Shown here in pieces: positions 8,355 to 15,022 of a DNA stretch of 17,391 bases (position 1 is its first letter; every line of letters starts with the position of its first letter). The translations under genes were made by a program, and so were the position numbers. The notes under the pieces are model-generated. The model was not told the DNA's origin and ran no database searches. It saw only the letters and a list, made by a program, of their open reading frames with translations. The stretch is from NCBI GenBank assembly GCA_937894355.1, contig CALCRD010000507.1, positions 1 to 17,391 of the forward strand, in the 5' to 3' direction. The stretch is from an uncultured Bacillus sp. Its GTDB lineage: Bacteria; Bacillota; Bacilli; Bacillales; Cytobacillaceae.

Positions 8355-8636
8355 GTGAACAAACAAAAAAAAGTTCCGATGCGCAAATGCATTGCTACCG
8401 GTGAAATGAAACCGAAAAAAGAACTCGTTCGCATCGTTCGCACTAAAGAAGGAGAAGTTTCCATCGATTTATCCGGAAAAAAATCCGGACGTGGTGCGTA
8501 TCTTTCTAAAGAAAAAGAAGCTGTAGTTTTGGCCAAGAAAAAAAATACGTTAGCGAATCATTTACAAGTTTCAATCGAGGAATCTTTATATGATGAGTTA
8601 TTAGAGCTAATCGAAAAGGAGAAACGATTACCTTAA
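8355..8636 (+). CDS. rnpM: RNA-binding protein RnpM (YlxR family)
   Basis: A small basic protein of 93 residues in the YlxR family. Family features seen: the N-terminal MRKCIATGEMKPKKEL segment, a LVRIVRT strand, the GRGAYLSKEKE motif, and a lysine-rich stretch (AKKKNTL). In B. subtilis YlxR has been renamed RnpM as a modulator of RNase P; earlier work tied it to expression control. Those roles are known for the homologue and are not shown here. The start is GTG at 8355, chosen because AGAGGTG at 8340-8346 is well spaced and the protein starts like the family. It begins 17 bases after nusA, and its TAA shares one base with the ATG of the next gene, which suggests translational coupling. Confidence 0.92.
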   Translation: MNKQKKVPMRKCIATGEMKPKKELVRIVRTKEGEVSIDLSGKKSGRGAYLSKEKEAVVLAKKKNTLANHLQVSIEESLYDELLELIEKEKRLP

Positions 8637-8938
8637 TGAATCGAGCTTCATGGATGTCATTGCTTGGCTTAGCAAATCGAGCACGAAAATTAATTTCAGG
8701 TGAAGAGTTATCTGTAAAAGAAATTCGGAGTGGTAAAGCCAAACTCGTCTTATTATCTGCGGATGCATCCGCTAATACAACAAAGAAAATCACCGATAAG
8801 TGTAAATACTATCACGTTCCCGTTAAGTTAGTAGAGAATCGGTATTTGTTAGGCGGTGCCATAGGTAAAGAGGCCCGCGTAGTGGTAGCTGTGTTAGACG
8901 ATGGATTTGCCAAAAAACTGTTAACGATGCTCGATTAA
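8636..8938 (+). CDS. rplGA: L7Ae-family K-turn RNA-binding protein YlxQ/RplGA
   Basis: A 100-residue protein of the L7Ae/L30e/S12e fold. Features: the opening LLGLANRARKLISGEE, the central KLVLLSADASANTTKKI and a hydrophobic VVVAVLDDGFAKKL end. Family members bind kink-turn RNA, and the Bacillus homologue YlxQ does so in vitro as I recall; its cellular job is not settled. The ATG at 8636 overlaps the preceding stop by one base (TAATG), with AAAAGGAGA at 8616-8624 inside rnpM as its site. It sits between rnpM and infB, a grouping common in Bacillota. The symbol ylxQ is the older name. Confidence 0.92.
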   Translation: MNRASWMSLLGLANRARKLISGEELSVKEIRSGKAKLVLLSADASANTTKKITDKCKYYHVPVKLVENRYLLGGAIGKEARVVVAVLDDGFAKKLLTMLD

Positions 8939-8957
8939 TTTTAGCGGGGGTGAAAGA

Positions 8958-11408
8958 ATGAGTAAAATTCGCGTTTATGAATATGCAAAAAAGTATAACG
9001 TTTCTAGTAAAGATGTAATCGCTAAACTAAAAGATATGAATATCGAGGTTAAAAACCATATGGCAACAATTGAAGACGATACGATTCAAAAGCTTGAAGG
9101 AATTTATAAGCAAAATAAAGAACAAAAACAACCGCAAAAGATCGGAAACCAACAAATGACCCAAAATACAAATAAACCGCAATCTCAAAAACCAAGTACA
9201 AGTACAAGTACAAGTACAAGTACAAATACAAGTACAAATACAAGTACAAATACAAGTACAAATACAAATAAACCGCAATCTCAAAAACCAAGTACAAGTA
9301 CAAATACAAATAGACCGCAATCTCAAAAACCAAGTACAAGTACAAATACAAATAGACCGCAATCTCAAAAACCAAGTACAGGTACAAATACAAATAAAAC
9401 GCAACATGCAAAGGATAATTCTTTGGAAAATAAAAAAAATACTGCTGCACCTGTAAAACCTAATACGCCGGAAAAGACTTCTGATTTGAAAAAACCAGCA
9501 CCAGCAAAGCCGCAAAAAACGTTTACTAATAATAAAACAAAAGGCAATAACAATAACAATTACAATCGTAATAGAAACCAAGGTAACAGAGGGAAACAAC
9601 AGCAACATACTCAACAAACACATCAAGCTCCTCCTCCGAAAAGGAAGGAAAGAGAATTACCAGCGAAAATTGTTTTCAGCGAGTCTTTAACAGTAGCAGA
9701 GCTTGCTAAAAAGCTTTATCGCGAGCCATCAGAAGTGATTAAAAAGCTCTTTATGTTAGGTGTTATGGCTACAATTAATGTTGAACTTGATAAAGATGCA
9801 ATTGAATTAATTTGTAGTGAGTACGGTGTTGAGGTTGAAGAAGAGATTAAAATCGATACAACCGATTTAGAAGTTTACTTCACTGAAGATGAAGAAGCTA
9901 ATTTAGTCGAAAGACCTGCTGTTGTTACCATCATGGGTCACGTTGACCATGGTAAAACAACTTTGCTCGATTCGATTCGACATACAAAAGTAACTGAAGG
10001 TGAAGCCGGTGGTATCACACAGCATATTGGAGCCTACCAAGTTGTTGACAATGGTAAGAAAATTACCTTCCTTGATACACCAGGACATGCTGCCTTCACG
10101 ACTATGCGTGCTCGTGGAGCTAAAATCACCGATATCACAATCCTAGTTGTTGCTGCTGATGATGGTGTTATGCCTCAAACAATTGAAGCAATTAACCATG
10201 CGAAAGCTGCGGAAGTACCAATTATTGTTGCAGTCAACAAAATGGATAAACCAGCTGCAAACCCTGACCGCGTGATGCAAGAATTAAGTGACCATGGTCT
10301 TGTTCCTGAAGCATGGGGTGGAGAAACGATTTTTGTTCCGATTTCCGCTAAACAAGGTGATGGAATTGATAGCTTGCTGGAAATGATTTTACTTGTAAGT
10401 GAAGTAGAAGAATACAAAGCAAATCCAAACCGTAAAGCAATCGGTACTGTTATCGAAGCTCAACTTGATAAAGGCCGCGGATCTGTAGCTACTTTATTAG
10501 TGCAAAATGGAACATTAAAGATTGGTGATCCAATCGTTGTTGGTTATACATTTGGTCGCGTCCGGGCGATGGTAAATGATAAAGGCCGCCGTGTAAAAGA
10601 TGCTGGACCATCTACTCCAGTTGAAATTACTGGGTTAAATGATGTGCCACAAGCTGGTGATCGCTTTGTTGTATTTGATGATGAAAAAACTGCCCGTCAA
10701 GTTGGGGAAGCTCGTGCATCATTAGCGCTTCAAGCTTCGCGTGGAGAAAAATCACGTGTTAGTCTTGAGTCTTTATTTGAACATTTGAAACAAGGCGAAA
10801 TGAAAGAGCTAAACATTGTCATCAAGTCTGATGTACAAGGTTCTGCAGAAGCACTTGCTGCTTCATTGCAAAAGATTGATGTTGAAGGCGTTAATATCAA
10901 AATTATCCATTCCGCAGTCGGAGCTATTAACGAATCGGATATTTCATTAGCAGCAGCATCAAATGCAATCGTTATTGGTTTTAATGTTCGTCCAGATGTG
11001 AATGCCAAACGCGCTGCTGATGCAGAGAAAGTGGATGTTCGCTTACATCGAATCATATATAAAGTAATTGAAGAAATTGAGGCAGCTATGAAAGGAATGC
11101 TGGACCCTGAATTCCAAGAAAAAATAATTGGTCAAGCAGAAGTCCGTCAAACTTTCAAAGTTTCTAAAATCGGTACAATTGCTGGTTCATATGTTACTGA
11201 GGGTAAAATTACCAGAGATAGTGGTATCCGGGTAATCCGCGATGGGGTTGTCATATTTGAAGGTGAAATCGGCGACCTGAAACGATTCAAGGATGATGCT
11301 AAAGAAGTAGCAAAAGGATACGAGTGTGGAATTACCATTAAAAACTATAACGATCTTAAAGAAGCGGACGTTATTGAGGCATATATTATGGAAGAAGTGG
11401 AACGTTAA
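8958..11408 (+). CDS. infB: Translation initiation factor IF-2, with an expanded low-complexity linker
   Basis: IF-2 is a GTPase that brings initiator fMet-tRNA to the 30S subunit and promotes subunit joining. The 816 residues exceed the roughly 716 of B. subtilis as I recall it, because of the linker. Layout: IF2_N module at 1-52; hydrophilic linker about 53-232 rich in S, T, N, K, Q, P, with ST/NT dipeptide runs and four copies of a PQSQKPSTSTNTN-like unit; a second IF2_N-like module from about 235 (LPAKIVFSESLTVAELAKKL); the G domain with GHVDHGKT at 327-334, DTPGH at 373-377 and NKMD at 427-430, then SAKQG; domain II; and C1 and C2, the last binding the initiator tRNA. All G motifs are intact. 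The site GGGGGTGA (8945-8952) precedes the ATG, 19 bases after rplGA. Internal starts giving shorter forms are known in this gene but were not established here. Confidence 0.97.
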   Translation: MSKIRVYEYAKKYNVSSKDVIAKLKDMNIEVKNHMATIEDDTIQKLEGIYKQNKEQKQPQKIGNQQMTQNTNKPQSQKPSTSTSTSTSTNTSTNTSTNTSTNTNKPQSQKPSTSTNTNRPQSQKPSTSTNTNRPQSQKPSTGTNTNKTQHAKDNSLENKKNTAAPVKPNTPEKTSDLKKPAPAKPQKTFTNNKTKGNNNNNYNRNRNQGNRGKQQQHTQQTHQAPPPKRKERELPAKIVFSESLTVAELAKKLYREPSEVIKKLFMLGVMATINVELDKDAIELICSEYGVEVEEEIKIDTTDLEVYFTEDEEANLVERPAVVTIMGHVDHGKTTLLDSIRHTKVTEGEAGGITQHIGAYQVVDNGKKITFLDTPGHAAFTTMRARGAKITDITILVVAADDGVMPQTIEAINHAKAAEVPIIVAVNKMDKPAANPDRVMQELSDHGLVPEAWGGETIFVPISAKQGDGIDSLLEMILLVSEVEEYKANPNRKAIGTVIEAQLDKGRGSVATLLVQNGTLKIGDPIVVGYTFGRVRAMVNDKGRRVKDAGPSTPVEITGLNDVPQAGDRFVVFDDEKTARQVGEARASLALQASRGEKSRVSLESLFEHLKQGEMKELNIVIKSDVQGSAEALAASLQKIDVEGVNIKIIHSAVGAINESDISLAAASNAIVIGFNVRPDVNAKRAADAEKVDVRLHRIIYKVIEEIEAAMKGMLDPEFQEKIIGQAEVRQTFKVSKIGTIAGSYVTEGKITRDSGIRVIRDGVVIFEGEIGDLKRFKDDAKEVAKGYECGITIKNYNDLKEADVIEAYIMEEVER
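9165..9402 (+). repeat. In-frame tandem repeat region inside infB (42-base units plus hexamer run)
   Basis: A 42-base unit beginning ACCGCAATCTCAAAAACCAA recurs at 9272, 9314 and 9356 with exact 42-base spacing. An earlier copy at 9176 is 96 bases before the next, meaning 42 plus 54 bases, or nine extra hexamers. The hexamers are AGTACA (Ser-Thr) and AATACA (Asn-Thr), running from about 9195 to 9270. All unit lengths are multiples of three, so copy-number change keeps the frame. The fourth unit decays at about 9398 (AACGCAAC). Confidence 0.9.
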
Positions 11409-11689
11409 TGATAGTTGGCCTGGCAACTTGTGAATGCCTGATTTATGATTCGCATTCATTGAAGGAAAAAAGGGCTGTACTGCAACGGATTCTAACAAGA
11501 CTCAAACAAAGATATAATATATCTGTTGCCGAAGTAGATTATCAAGATACATGGCAACGAGTAAAAATTGCGATTGTTACCGTGGCTTCTGCTAAGGTAG
11601 CAGCTGAAAAAGAGCTGCAAAATGCATTAAAGCTAATTGATTCGTTTCCAGAAATTGAACGAACCATCACTGACGTTGAATGGCTTTAA
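11408..11689 (+). CDS. ylxP: YlxP family protein (DUF503)
   Basis: A 93-residue protein of the DUF503/YlxP family. Recognisable points: the opening MIVGLATCECLIYDSHSLKEKRAVL, the RLKQRYNISVAEVDYQDTWQRVKIAIVTV centre, and an ERTITDVEWL end. No catalytic motif is visible and the family has no firmly established function, although its constant place between infB and rbfA hints at a ribosome-linked role; that is inference from context only. The ATG overlaps the infB stop by one base (TAATG), so translation is probably coupled, and a weak GAAGAAGTGGAA stretch in infB is the only possible ribosome binding site. The length is the same as or within a residue of the Bacillus homologue. Confidence 0.9.
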   Translation: MIVGLATCECLIYDSHSLKEKRAVLQRILTRLKQRYNISVAEVDYQDTWQRVKIAIVTVASAKVAAEKELQNALKLIDSFPEIERTITDVEWL

Positions 11690-11699
11690 TCATGTTTAC

Positions 11700-11756
11700 G
11701 CCCGGCGCCCCAAGCTGGGGTTATCAGCAGATATCTAGGTGCCTTACGCTTTTTGA
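11700..11756. repeat. Possible degenerate dispersed repeat, family B, in the ylxP-rbfA gap
   Basis: The 86-base gap between ylxP and rbfA holds a G/C-rich hairpin CCCCA-AGC-TGGGG (11708-11720) and a pairable outer pair GGCGCC (11704-11709) and GGTGCC (11738-11743). The tail GGTGCCTTACGCTTTT (11738-11753) resembles the GGCGCTTTCGCTTTTC end of a Bacillus dispersed element that I recall. The match is approximate and untested, and the hairpin lacks a directly following U tract, so I do not call it a terminator. Confidence 0.35.
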
Positions 11757-11775
11757 GTAAAGAGGTGAGAAAGAG

Positions 11776-12150
11776 ATGAGCCTTAGAGCAAATCGCGTTG
11801 GAGAACAAATGAAGAAAGAGCTTGGAGACATTATTGGTAAAAAAATAAAGGATCCTAGAATCGGTTTCGTTACCGTTACCGGTGTTGAAGTAACTGGCGA
11901 CCTCCAACAGGCAAAAGTATTTATTTCCGTCCTAGGCGGAGAGGAGCAAAGAGAGAATACGTTAAAAGGCTTAGCTAAGGCAAAAGGCTTTATCAGGTCA
12001 GAAATTGGCCAACGCATTCGTCTTAGAAAAACTCCTGAAATCATTTTTGAATTTGATAAATCAATCGATTATGGTAATCGAATTGATACATTACTACATG
12101 AAATTCACAAAGAAGAAAAGCAGAACCAGAATCAAATGGACGAAGAATAA
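11776..12150 (+). CDS. rbfA: 30S ribosome-binding factor RbfA
   Basis: RbfA is a KH-domain protein that binds immature 30S subunits and assists processing of the 5' end of 16S rRNA; it is also linked to cold adaptation in other bacteria. The 124 residues match the usual length. The family signature is plain: RANRVGEQMKKELGDII, IKDPRIGFVTVTGVEVTGDL, AKVFISVLG, and IRLRKTPEIIFEFDKSIDYG near residues 75-95. The tail (EEKQNQNQMDEE) is short and charged. The ATG has AGAGGTGA at 11761-11768. It is the last gene of the operon here, because a strong terminator begins 30 bases after its stop. Confidence 0.96.
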   Translation: MSLRANRVGEQMKKELGDIIGKKIKDPRIGFVTVTGVEVTGDLQQAKVFISVLGGEEQRENTLKGLAKAKGFIRSEIGQRIRLRKTPEIIFEFDKSIDYGNRIDTLLHEIHKEEKQNQNQMDEE

Positions 12151-12180
12151 CCAATGACCGAATTCTTCAAATAGAAGTAG

Positions 12181-12215
12181 AAAAAGACTGACTGCGTTTT
12201 GAGTCAGTCTTTTTT
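12181..12215 (+). terminator. Strong Rho-independent terminator ending the rimP-rbfA operon
   Basis: A perfect 13-base stem: AAAAAGACTGACT (12181-12193), loop GCGTTTTG, AGTCAGTCTTTTT (12202-12214), with one further T. The A-rich and U-rich flanks could allow use from both strands. It separates rbfA from truB. Confidence 0.92.
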
Positions 12216-12220
12216 CAAAT

Positions 12221-12362
12221 AGCTGTGTTAAAGACCATTGTTGATATTTAACAACCTGTTGATCCTCGTTCCGGGCACGCAGACTCCTGCGGGAGCACGA
12301 GCTGAGTGAGCCTCCTCCGGTCGTGCCTGGAACGGAAATCAACAGCCTAGCCTAACAGAGCC
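12221..12362. repeat. Dispersed intergenic repeat, family A, copy 2
   Basis: About 142 bases between the rbfA terminator and truB. Outer arms: GCTGTGTTA (12222-12230) and TAACAGAGC (12353-12361). Inner arms: GTTGATCCTCGTTCCGGGCA (12258-12277) pairs, with few mismatches, with TGCCTGGAACGGAAATCAAC (12324-12343). The middle has CTCCTGCGGGAG (12285-12296), a signature I associate with this family in Bacillus. It shares 23 identical bases (12323-12345) with copy 1 and is the less degenerate of the two. It is palindromic enough to fold in RNA. No reading frame is present. Confidence 0.75.
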
Positions 12363-12426
12363 TTTCAAATAAAGAGAATGAAATCAAAAGCATATTAATC
12401 TGCAATTAAACAGAAGAGGTGTTAAA

Positions 12427-13350
12427 GTGGAAGGAATCTTGCCGCTCTTTAAACCAAAGGGAATGACATCACATGATTGTGTATTCAAATTACGAAAAAT
12501 ATTAAAAATGAAAAGAATTGGTCATACAGGAACCCTAGATCCTGAGGTTGATGGCGTTTTGCCTATTTGTCTTGGAAGGGCAACAAAAGTGGCTGAATAC
12601 ATAACAAATGCCGGAAAATCCTATGAGGGAGAAGTGACCATCGGTATCGCCACAACAACCGAGGACGCTACAGGGGAAATTGTTTCAGAAAAGAAAGTTG
12701 AACGAAGCTTTACTCGAGAAGAAATACTGGCCATGTTGCAGTCTTTAACAGGTGACATTGTGCAAACTCCGCCAATGTATTCTGCAGTAAAAGTTAATGG
12801 AAAACGGTTATACGAATATGCCAGACAAGGAATCGTTATTGAGCGGCCTTCTAGAACTGTTACAATCTATTCTCTTGAACTCCTTGATGATCGAGATGTA
12901 TTCACTGGGGATACTATTCAATTTCGCTTTAGAGTGGCTTGTAGTAAAGGGACTTATATAAGAACATTAGCTGTAATGATGGGAGAATATTTTGGTTTCC
13001 CGGCACATATGTCTATGCTCTCAAGAATTCAGGCGGCCTCATTCTCGATTAGTGATTGTGTAACTTTTAGTCAAATAGAAGAAATGGTAGCGGAAGGCAC
13101 TTTCTCTACTATATTAAGACCACTAGAGGACGCTGTTTCTTATTTGCCGAAAATAGTAATTAATGATAAATTAGCAGAGAAGGTTAAAAACGGAGCAGTA
13201 TTGCCTATACCAGAACATCTGCAAGACTTAACAGAATCGGTTGTAATAGAATCAGAGGATGGAAAGGCTTTAGCAATTTACCGAGCCCATCCAGAAAAAT
13301 TGGGACTAATGAAGCCGGAAAAAGTATTGCGAAATGATGTTTTAGGATGA
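12427..13350 (+). CDS. truB: tRNA pseudouridine(55) synthase TruB
   Basis: TruB converts U55 in the T-arm of tRNAs to pseudouridine and also acts as a tRNA folding chaperone. The 307 residues are close to the 309 I recall for B. subtilis. The catalytic aspartate is D38 in GHTGTLDPEVDGVLP. Other family segments are the N-terminal FKPKGMTSHD, PPMYSAVKVNGKRLYEYAR, and CSKGTYIRTLA. The C-terminal part (about 235-307) corresponds to the PUA-like domain. The start is GTG at 12427, five bases after AAGAGGTG (12414-12421), and it places the conserved region correctly. Unlike the continuous operon usually drawn for this region, truB here is cut off from rbfA by a terminator and a repeat, so it needs its own promoter; I could not pick one with confidence in 12363-12413. 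Confidence 0.96.
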   Translation: MEGILPLFKPKGMTSHDCVFKLRKILKMKRIGHTGTLDPEVDGVLPICLGRATKVAEYITNAGKSYEGEVTIGIATTTEDATGEIVSEKKVERSFTREEILAMLQSLTGDIVQTPPMYSAVKVNGKRLYEYARQGIVIERPSRTVTIYSLELLDDRDVFTGDTIQFRFRVACSKGTYIRTLAVMMGEYFGFPAHMSMLSRIQAASFSISDCVTFSQIEEMVAEGTFSTILRPLEDAVSYLPKIVINDKLAEKVKNGAVLPIPEHLQDLTESVVIESEDGKALAIYRAHPEKLGLMKPEKVLRNDVLG

Positions 13351-13364
13351 AGACATGTTTTAGA

Positions 13365-13383
13365 AAAGGTGAGTAGTAGCGTG
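13365..13383 (+). promoter_or_regulatory. Ribosome binding site and GTG start of ribF
   Basis: AAAGGTGA at 13365-13372 is followed by eight bases and GTG at 13381. The in-frame GTG at 13369 lies inside this site, so it is unlikely to be used. Confidence 0.75.
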
Positions 13384-14331
13384 GAAGTAATTAAAATAGA
13401 ATACCCCCCTCAATACGAACGAGCTGATTTTCCTGAAATGGCAATGGCTCTTGGTTATTTTGATGGTGTTCATTTAGGCCATCAACATGTGATAAATAAA
13501 GCAAAAAAAATAGCCGAAAAGAATGGTTGGAAAAGTGCGGTCATGACGTTTGATCCCCATCCATCAGTTGTTTTAGGTAAAAGTATTCAGCACGCTGAAT
13601 ACATCACTCCTTTGCCAGCGAAAGTGGAGCTTATAGCAAATTTAGGCATTGATTTCTTATTTGTCGTTCAATTCACTCCAGACTTTGCTAATTTGTTACC
13701 TCAAGAGTTTGTAGATCAATATATCATTAATTTTAATGTGGTTCATATGGTTGCAGGCTTTGATTTTTCTTATGGTAGGATGGGAAAAGGGAATATGGAG
13801 ACCATTCCTTTCCATTCGCGCAACCAGTTTCAGTATACGGTTGTTCCAAAATATTCCCAAGGTGATGAGAAGGTAAGTTCTACTCTTATTCGGTCAGCGA
13901 TTAAGTCAGGTAATATGGAAAGCCTTCCGAAGCTATTAGGCGGAGTTTATTTCACTTCTGGAATCGTTGTTCATGGTGATAAGCGCGGCCGAACAATTGG
14001 ATTTCCGACTGCAAACGTTGAAGGGAATGAAGATTACTTACTTCCGCCTTCAGGAGTATATGCTGTTCGCATCAAAGTGAAAGAGAAATGGTATCATGGA
14101 GTTTGTAATCTTGGTGTAAAACCAACTTTTTACGATGAAAATAATCTAAAACCTTCTATAGAGGTTAATATCTTTGATTTCGCAAGTGATATTTACGGGC
14201 AAAAGGTAACAGTTGAATGGCATAAATGGATACGTTCAGAGCGAAAATTTGCCGGAATCGAACAGTTAGTGACACAAATCGAGAAAGATAAAAGGCAAGC
14301 TCTTTTATATTTTGAGGCTAATCATTTTTAG
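13381..14331 (+). CDS. ribF: Bifunctional riboflavin kinase / FMN adenylyltransferase
   Basis: RibF (RibC in B. subtilis) phosphorylates riboflavin to FMN and adenylates FMN to FAD. From GTG 13381 it has 316 residues, equal to my recollection of B. subtilis RibC, and the N-terminus VEVIKIEYP aligns with MKTIHITHP. The N-terminal nucleotidyltransferase domain shows GYFDGVHLGHQ, a TFDPHPSVVL strand, GFDFSYGRMGKGN and SSTLIRSAIKSG. The C-terminal kinase domain starts at about 180, with GDKRGRTIGFPTANV (the PTAN motif), GVCNLGVKPTF, and SIEVNIFDF. It follows truB by 30 bases and is probably co-transcribed with it. In B. subtilis, changes in this protein derepress FMN-riboswitch genes, which is known for the homologue; no FMN riboswitch is visible here. 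Confidence 0.96.
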   Translation: MEVIKIEYPPQYERADFPEMAMALGYFDGVHLGHQHVINKAKKIAEKNGWKSAVMTFDPHPSVVLGKSIQHAEYITPLPAKVELIANLGIDFLFVVQFTPDFANLLPQEFVDQYIINFNVVHMVAGFDFSYGRMGKGNMETIPFHSRNQFQYTVVPKYSQGDEKVSSTLIRSAIKSGNMESLPKLLGGVYFTSGIVVHGDKRGRTIGFPTANVEGNEDYLLPPSGVYAVRIKVKEKWYHGVCNLGVKPTFYDENNLKPSIEVNIFDFASDIYGQKVTVEWHKWIRSERKFAGIEQLVTQIEKDKRQALLYFEANHF

Positions 14332-14333
14332 AC

Positions 14334-14362
14334 TTGCTTTTTGTCAGAAAAAGTTGTATTCT
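14334..14362 (+). promoter_or_regulatory. Candidate promoter of rpsO
   Basis: TTGCTT (14334-14339), a 17-base spacer and TATTCT (14357-14362). Both hexamers are imperfect, but the spacing is ideal and the site lies directly after the ribF stop. Expected start near 14369, giving a leader of about 80 bases. Confidence 0.45.
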
Positions 14363-14380
14363 AATTAACGTATTGTGAAC

Positions 14381-14430
14381 CTTTGCTTGGCAAGTCGAGT
14401 CACCGACGCTTGCTCAGTAACAGGGGATTT
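14381..14430 (+). promoter_or_regulatory. Structured leader of rpsO, candidate S15 autoregulatory site
   Basis: A hairpin forms from GCAAGTCG (14390-14397) and CGA plus CTTGC (14404-14406, 14409-14413), with a two-base CG bulge and loop AGTCAC. It is preceded by CTTTGCTTG, which offers an alternative pairing CTTG/CAAG, and followed by CAGGGG. S15 represses its own mRNA through leader structures in several bacteria, including Geobacillus; the role here is inferred from position and fold only. Confidence 0.4.
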
Positions 14431-14436
14431 ATTAAT

Positions 14437-14453
14437 AGGAGGTGAACAGGATG
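14437..14453 (+). promoter_or_regulatory. Ribosome binding site and ATG start of rpsO
   Basis: The full consensus AGGAGGTGA occupies 14437-14445, five bases before ATG 14451. The in-frame GTG at 14442 is part of this site and is not a start. Confidence 0.9.
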
Positions 14454-14720
14454 GCAATATCTCAAGAGCGTAAAAACGAAATCATCGCTGATTTCAGAAC
14501 TCATGACACCGATACAGGTTCTCCAGAAGTTCAAATCGCTGTCCTTACAGAGCAGATTAACACTTTGAATGGACATTTACGTACTCACAAAAAAGATCAC
14601 CACTCACGTCGCGGTCTTTTGAAAATGGTTGGTAAACGTCGTAATCTTTTAACTTACTTACGTAACAATGATGTTTCACGTTACCGTGAGTTAATCACTA
14701 GACTTGGTCTACGTCGATAG
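14451..14720 (+). CDS. rpsO: 30S ribosomal protein S15
   Basis: S15 is a primary binding protein of the 30S subunit; it binds the central domain of 16S rRNA and contributes to a bridge to the 50S subunit. The 89 residues are the standard length. Family landmarks: FRTHDTDTGSPEVQIAVLTE, the DHHSRRGLLKMVGKRR segment that carries the rRNA-contacting H, S and R residues, and a YRELITRLGLRR end. It has its own likely promoter and a terminator immediately after the stop, so it is a single-gene unit between ribF and pnp. The rpsO-pnp adjacency is very widely conserved in bacteria. Confidence 0.98.
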   Translation: MAISQERKNEIIADFRTHDTDTGSPEVQIAVLTEQINTLNGHLRTHKKDHHSRRGLLKMVGKRRNLLTYLRNNDVSRYRELITRLGLRR

Positions 14721-14727
14721 TCAACAG

Positions 14728-14754
14728 AAGCGGGATTTTTTCCCGCTTTTTTAT
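14728..14754 (+). terminator. Rho-independent terminator after rpsO
   Basis: The stem AAGCGGGA (14728-14735) and TCCCGCTT (14741-14748), loop TTTTT, followed by TTTTA. It starts eight bases after the stop of rpsO. Confidence 0.93.
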
Positions 14755-14899
14755 TATATTTGAATTATAATATCTATATAATAAAGTTTTTCCTTTATCG
14801 ACGAGAAAGTTGTTTGAGAGTTGTATTGGAGATAACTGTAATTCATACATAATTCTATGATTATTTTTAAACGTTAATCAAATTGAACATAATAGTAAG

Positions 14900-14955
14900 G
14901 AAAGCTTGAGGCGCATGCACTGATCATAAGTCCACTAGGCGCTGGAGCTAGACAT
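14900..14955. repeat. Fragment of a dispersed repeat, family B
   Basis: Read on the minus strand, 14955-14936 gives TGTCTAGCTCCAGCGCCTAG-like sequence, then a CTTATGATCA core, then GCGCCTCAAGCTTTC. This resembles a dispersed intergenic element I recall from many Bacillus genomes (TCTAGCTCC...GCGCC ends, with a TTATGA core). GGCGC occurs at both sides (14910-14914 and 14938-14942). The copy is short and probably internally deleted. Family assignment is from memory. Confidence 0.55.
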
Positions 14956-14999
14956 ATATGCCCATAGGTTTTTTATAAAAGTGAATAGATTGTCCTAGA

Positions 15000-15022
15000 T
15001 ATCACTGCATTGGATAGTGATA
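15000..15022 (+). promoter_or_regulatory. Hairpin just upstream of the pnp ribosome binding site
   Basis: A perfect 7-base inverted repeat, TATCACT (15000-15006) and AGTGATA (15016-15022), with the loop GCATTGGAT. It ends five bases before the AGAGAGGGG ribosome binding site (15028-15036) of pnp. No U tract follows, so it is not a terminator. It could be a leader element controlling stability or translation. In E. coli the pnp leader is a target of RNase III and PNPase; whether this one is similar is unknown. Confidence 0.4.

Noticed and set aside
9165..9402. Regularly spaced repeats that could suggest a CRISPR array
   Set aside because: The 42-base units are directly abutting without unique spacers, are in frame with infB, and encode a low-complexity linker.
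9027..9626. Long minus-strand open frames with CICTCT and LYLYLY repeats opposite infB
   Set aside because: They are the antisense shadow of the ST/NT repeat DNA; the composition is artificial, there is no ribosome binding site, and the + strand carries intact infB.
13369..13380. GTG at 13369 as the ribF start
   Set aside because: It lies within the AAAGGTGA ribosome binding site of GTG 13381 and adds four residues without family support.
14442..14450. GTG at 14442 as the rpsO start
   Set aside because: It is part of the AGGAGGTGA ribosome binding site; S15 proteins begin MAIS at 14451.
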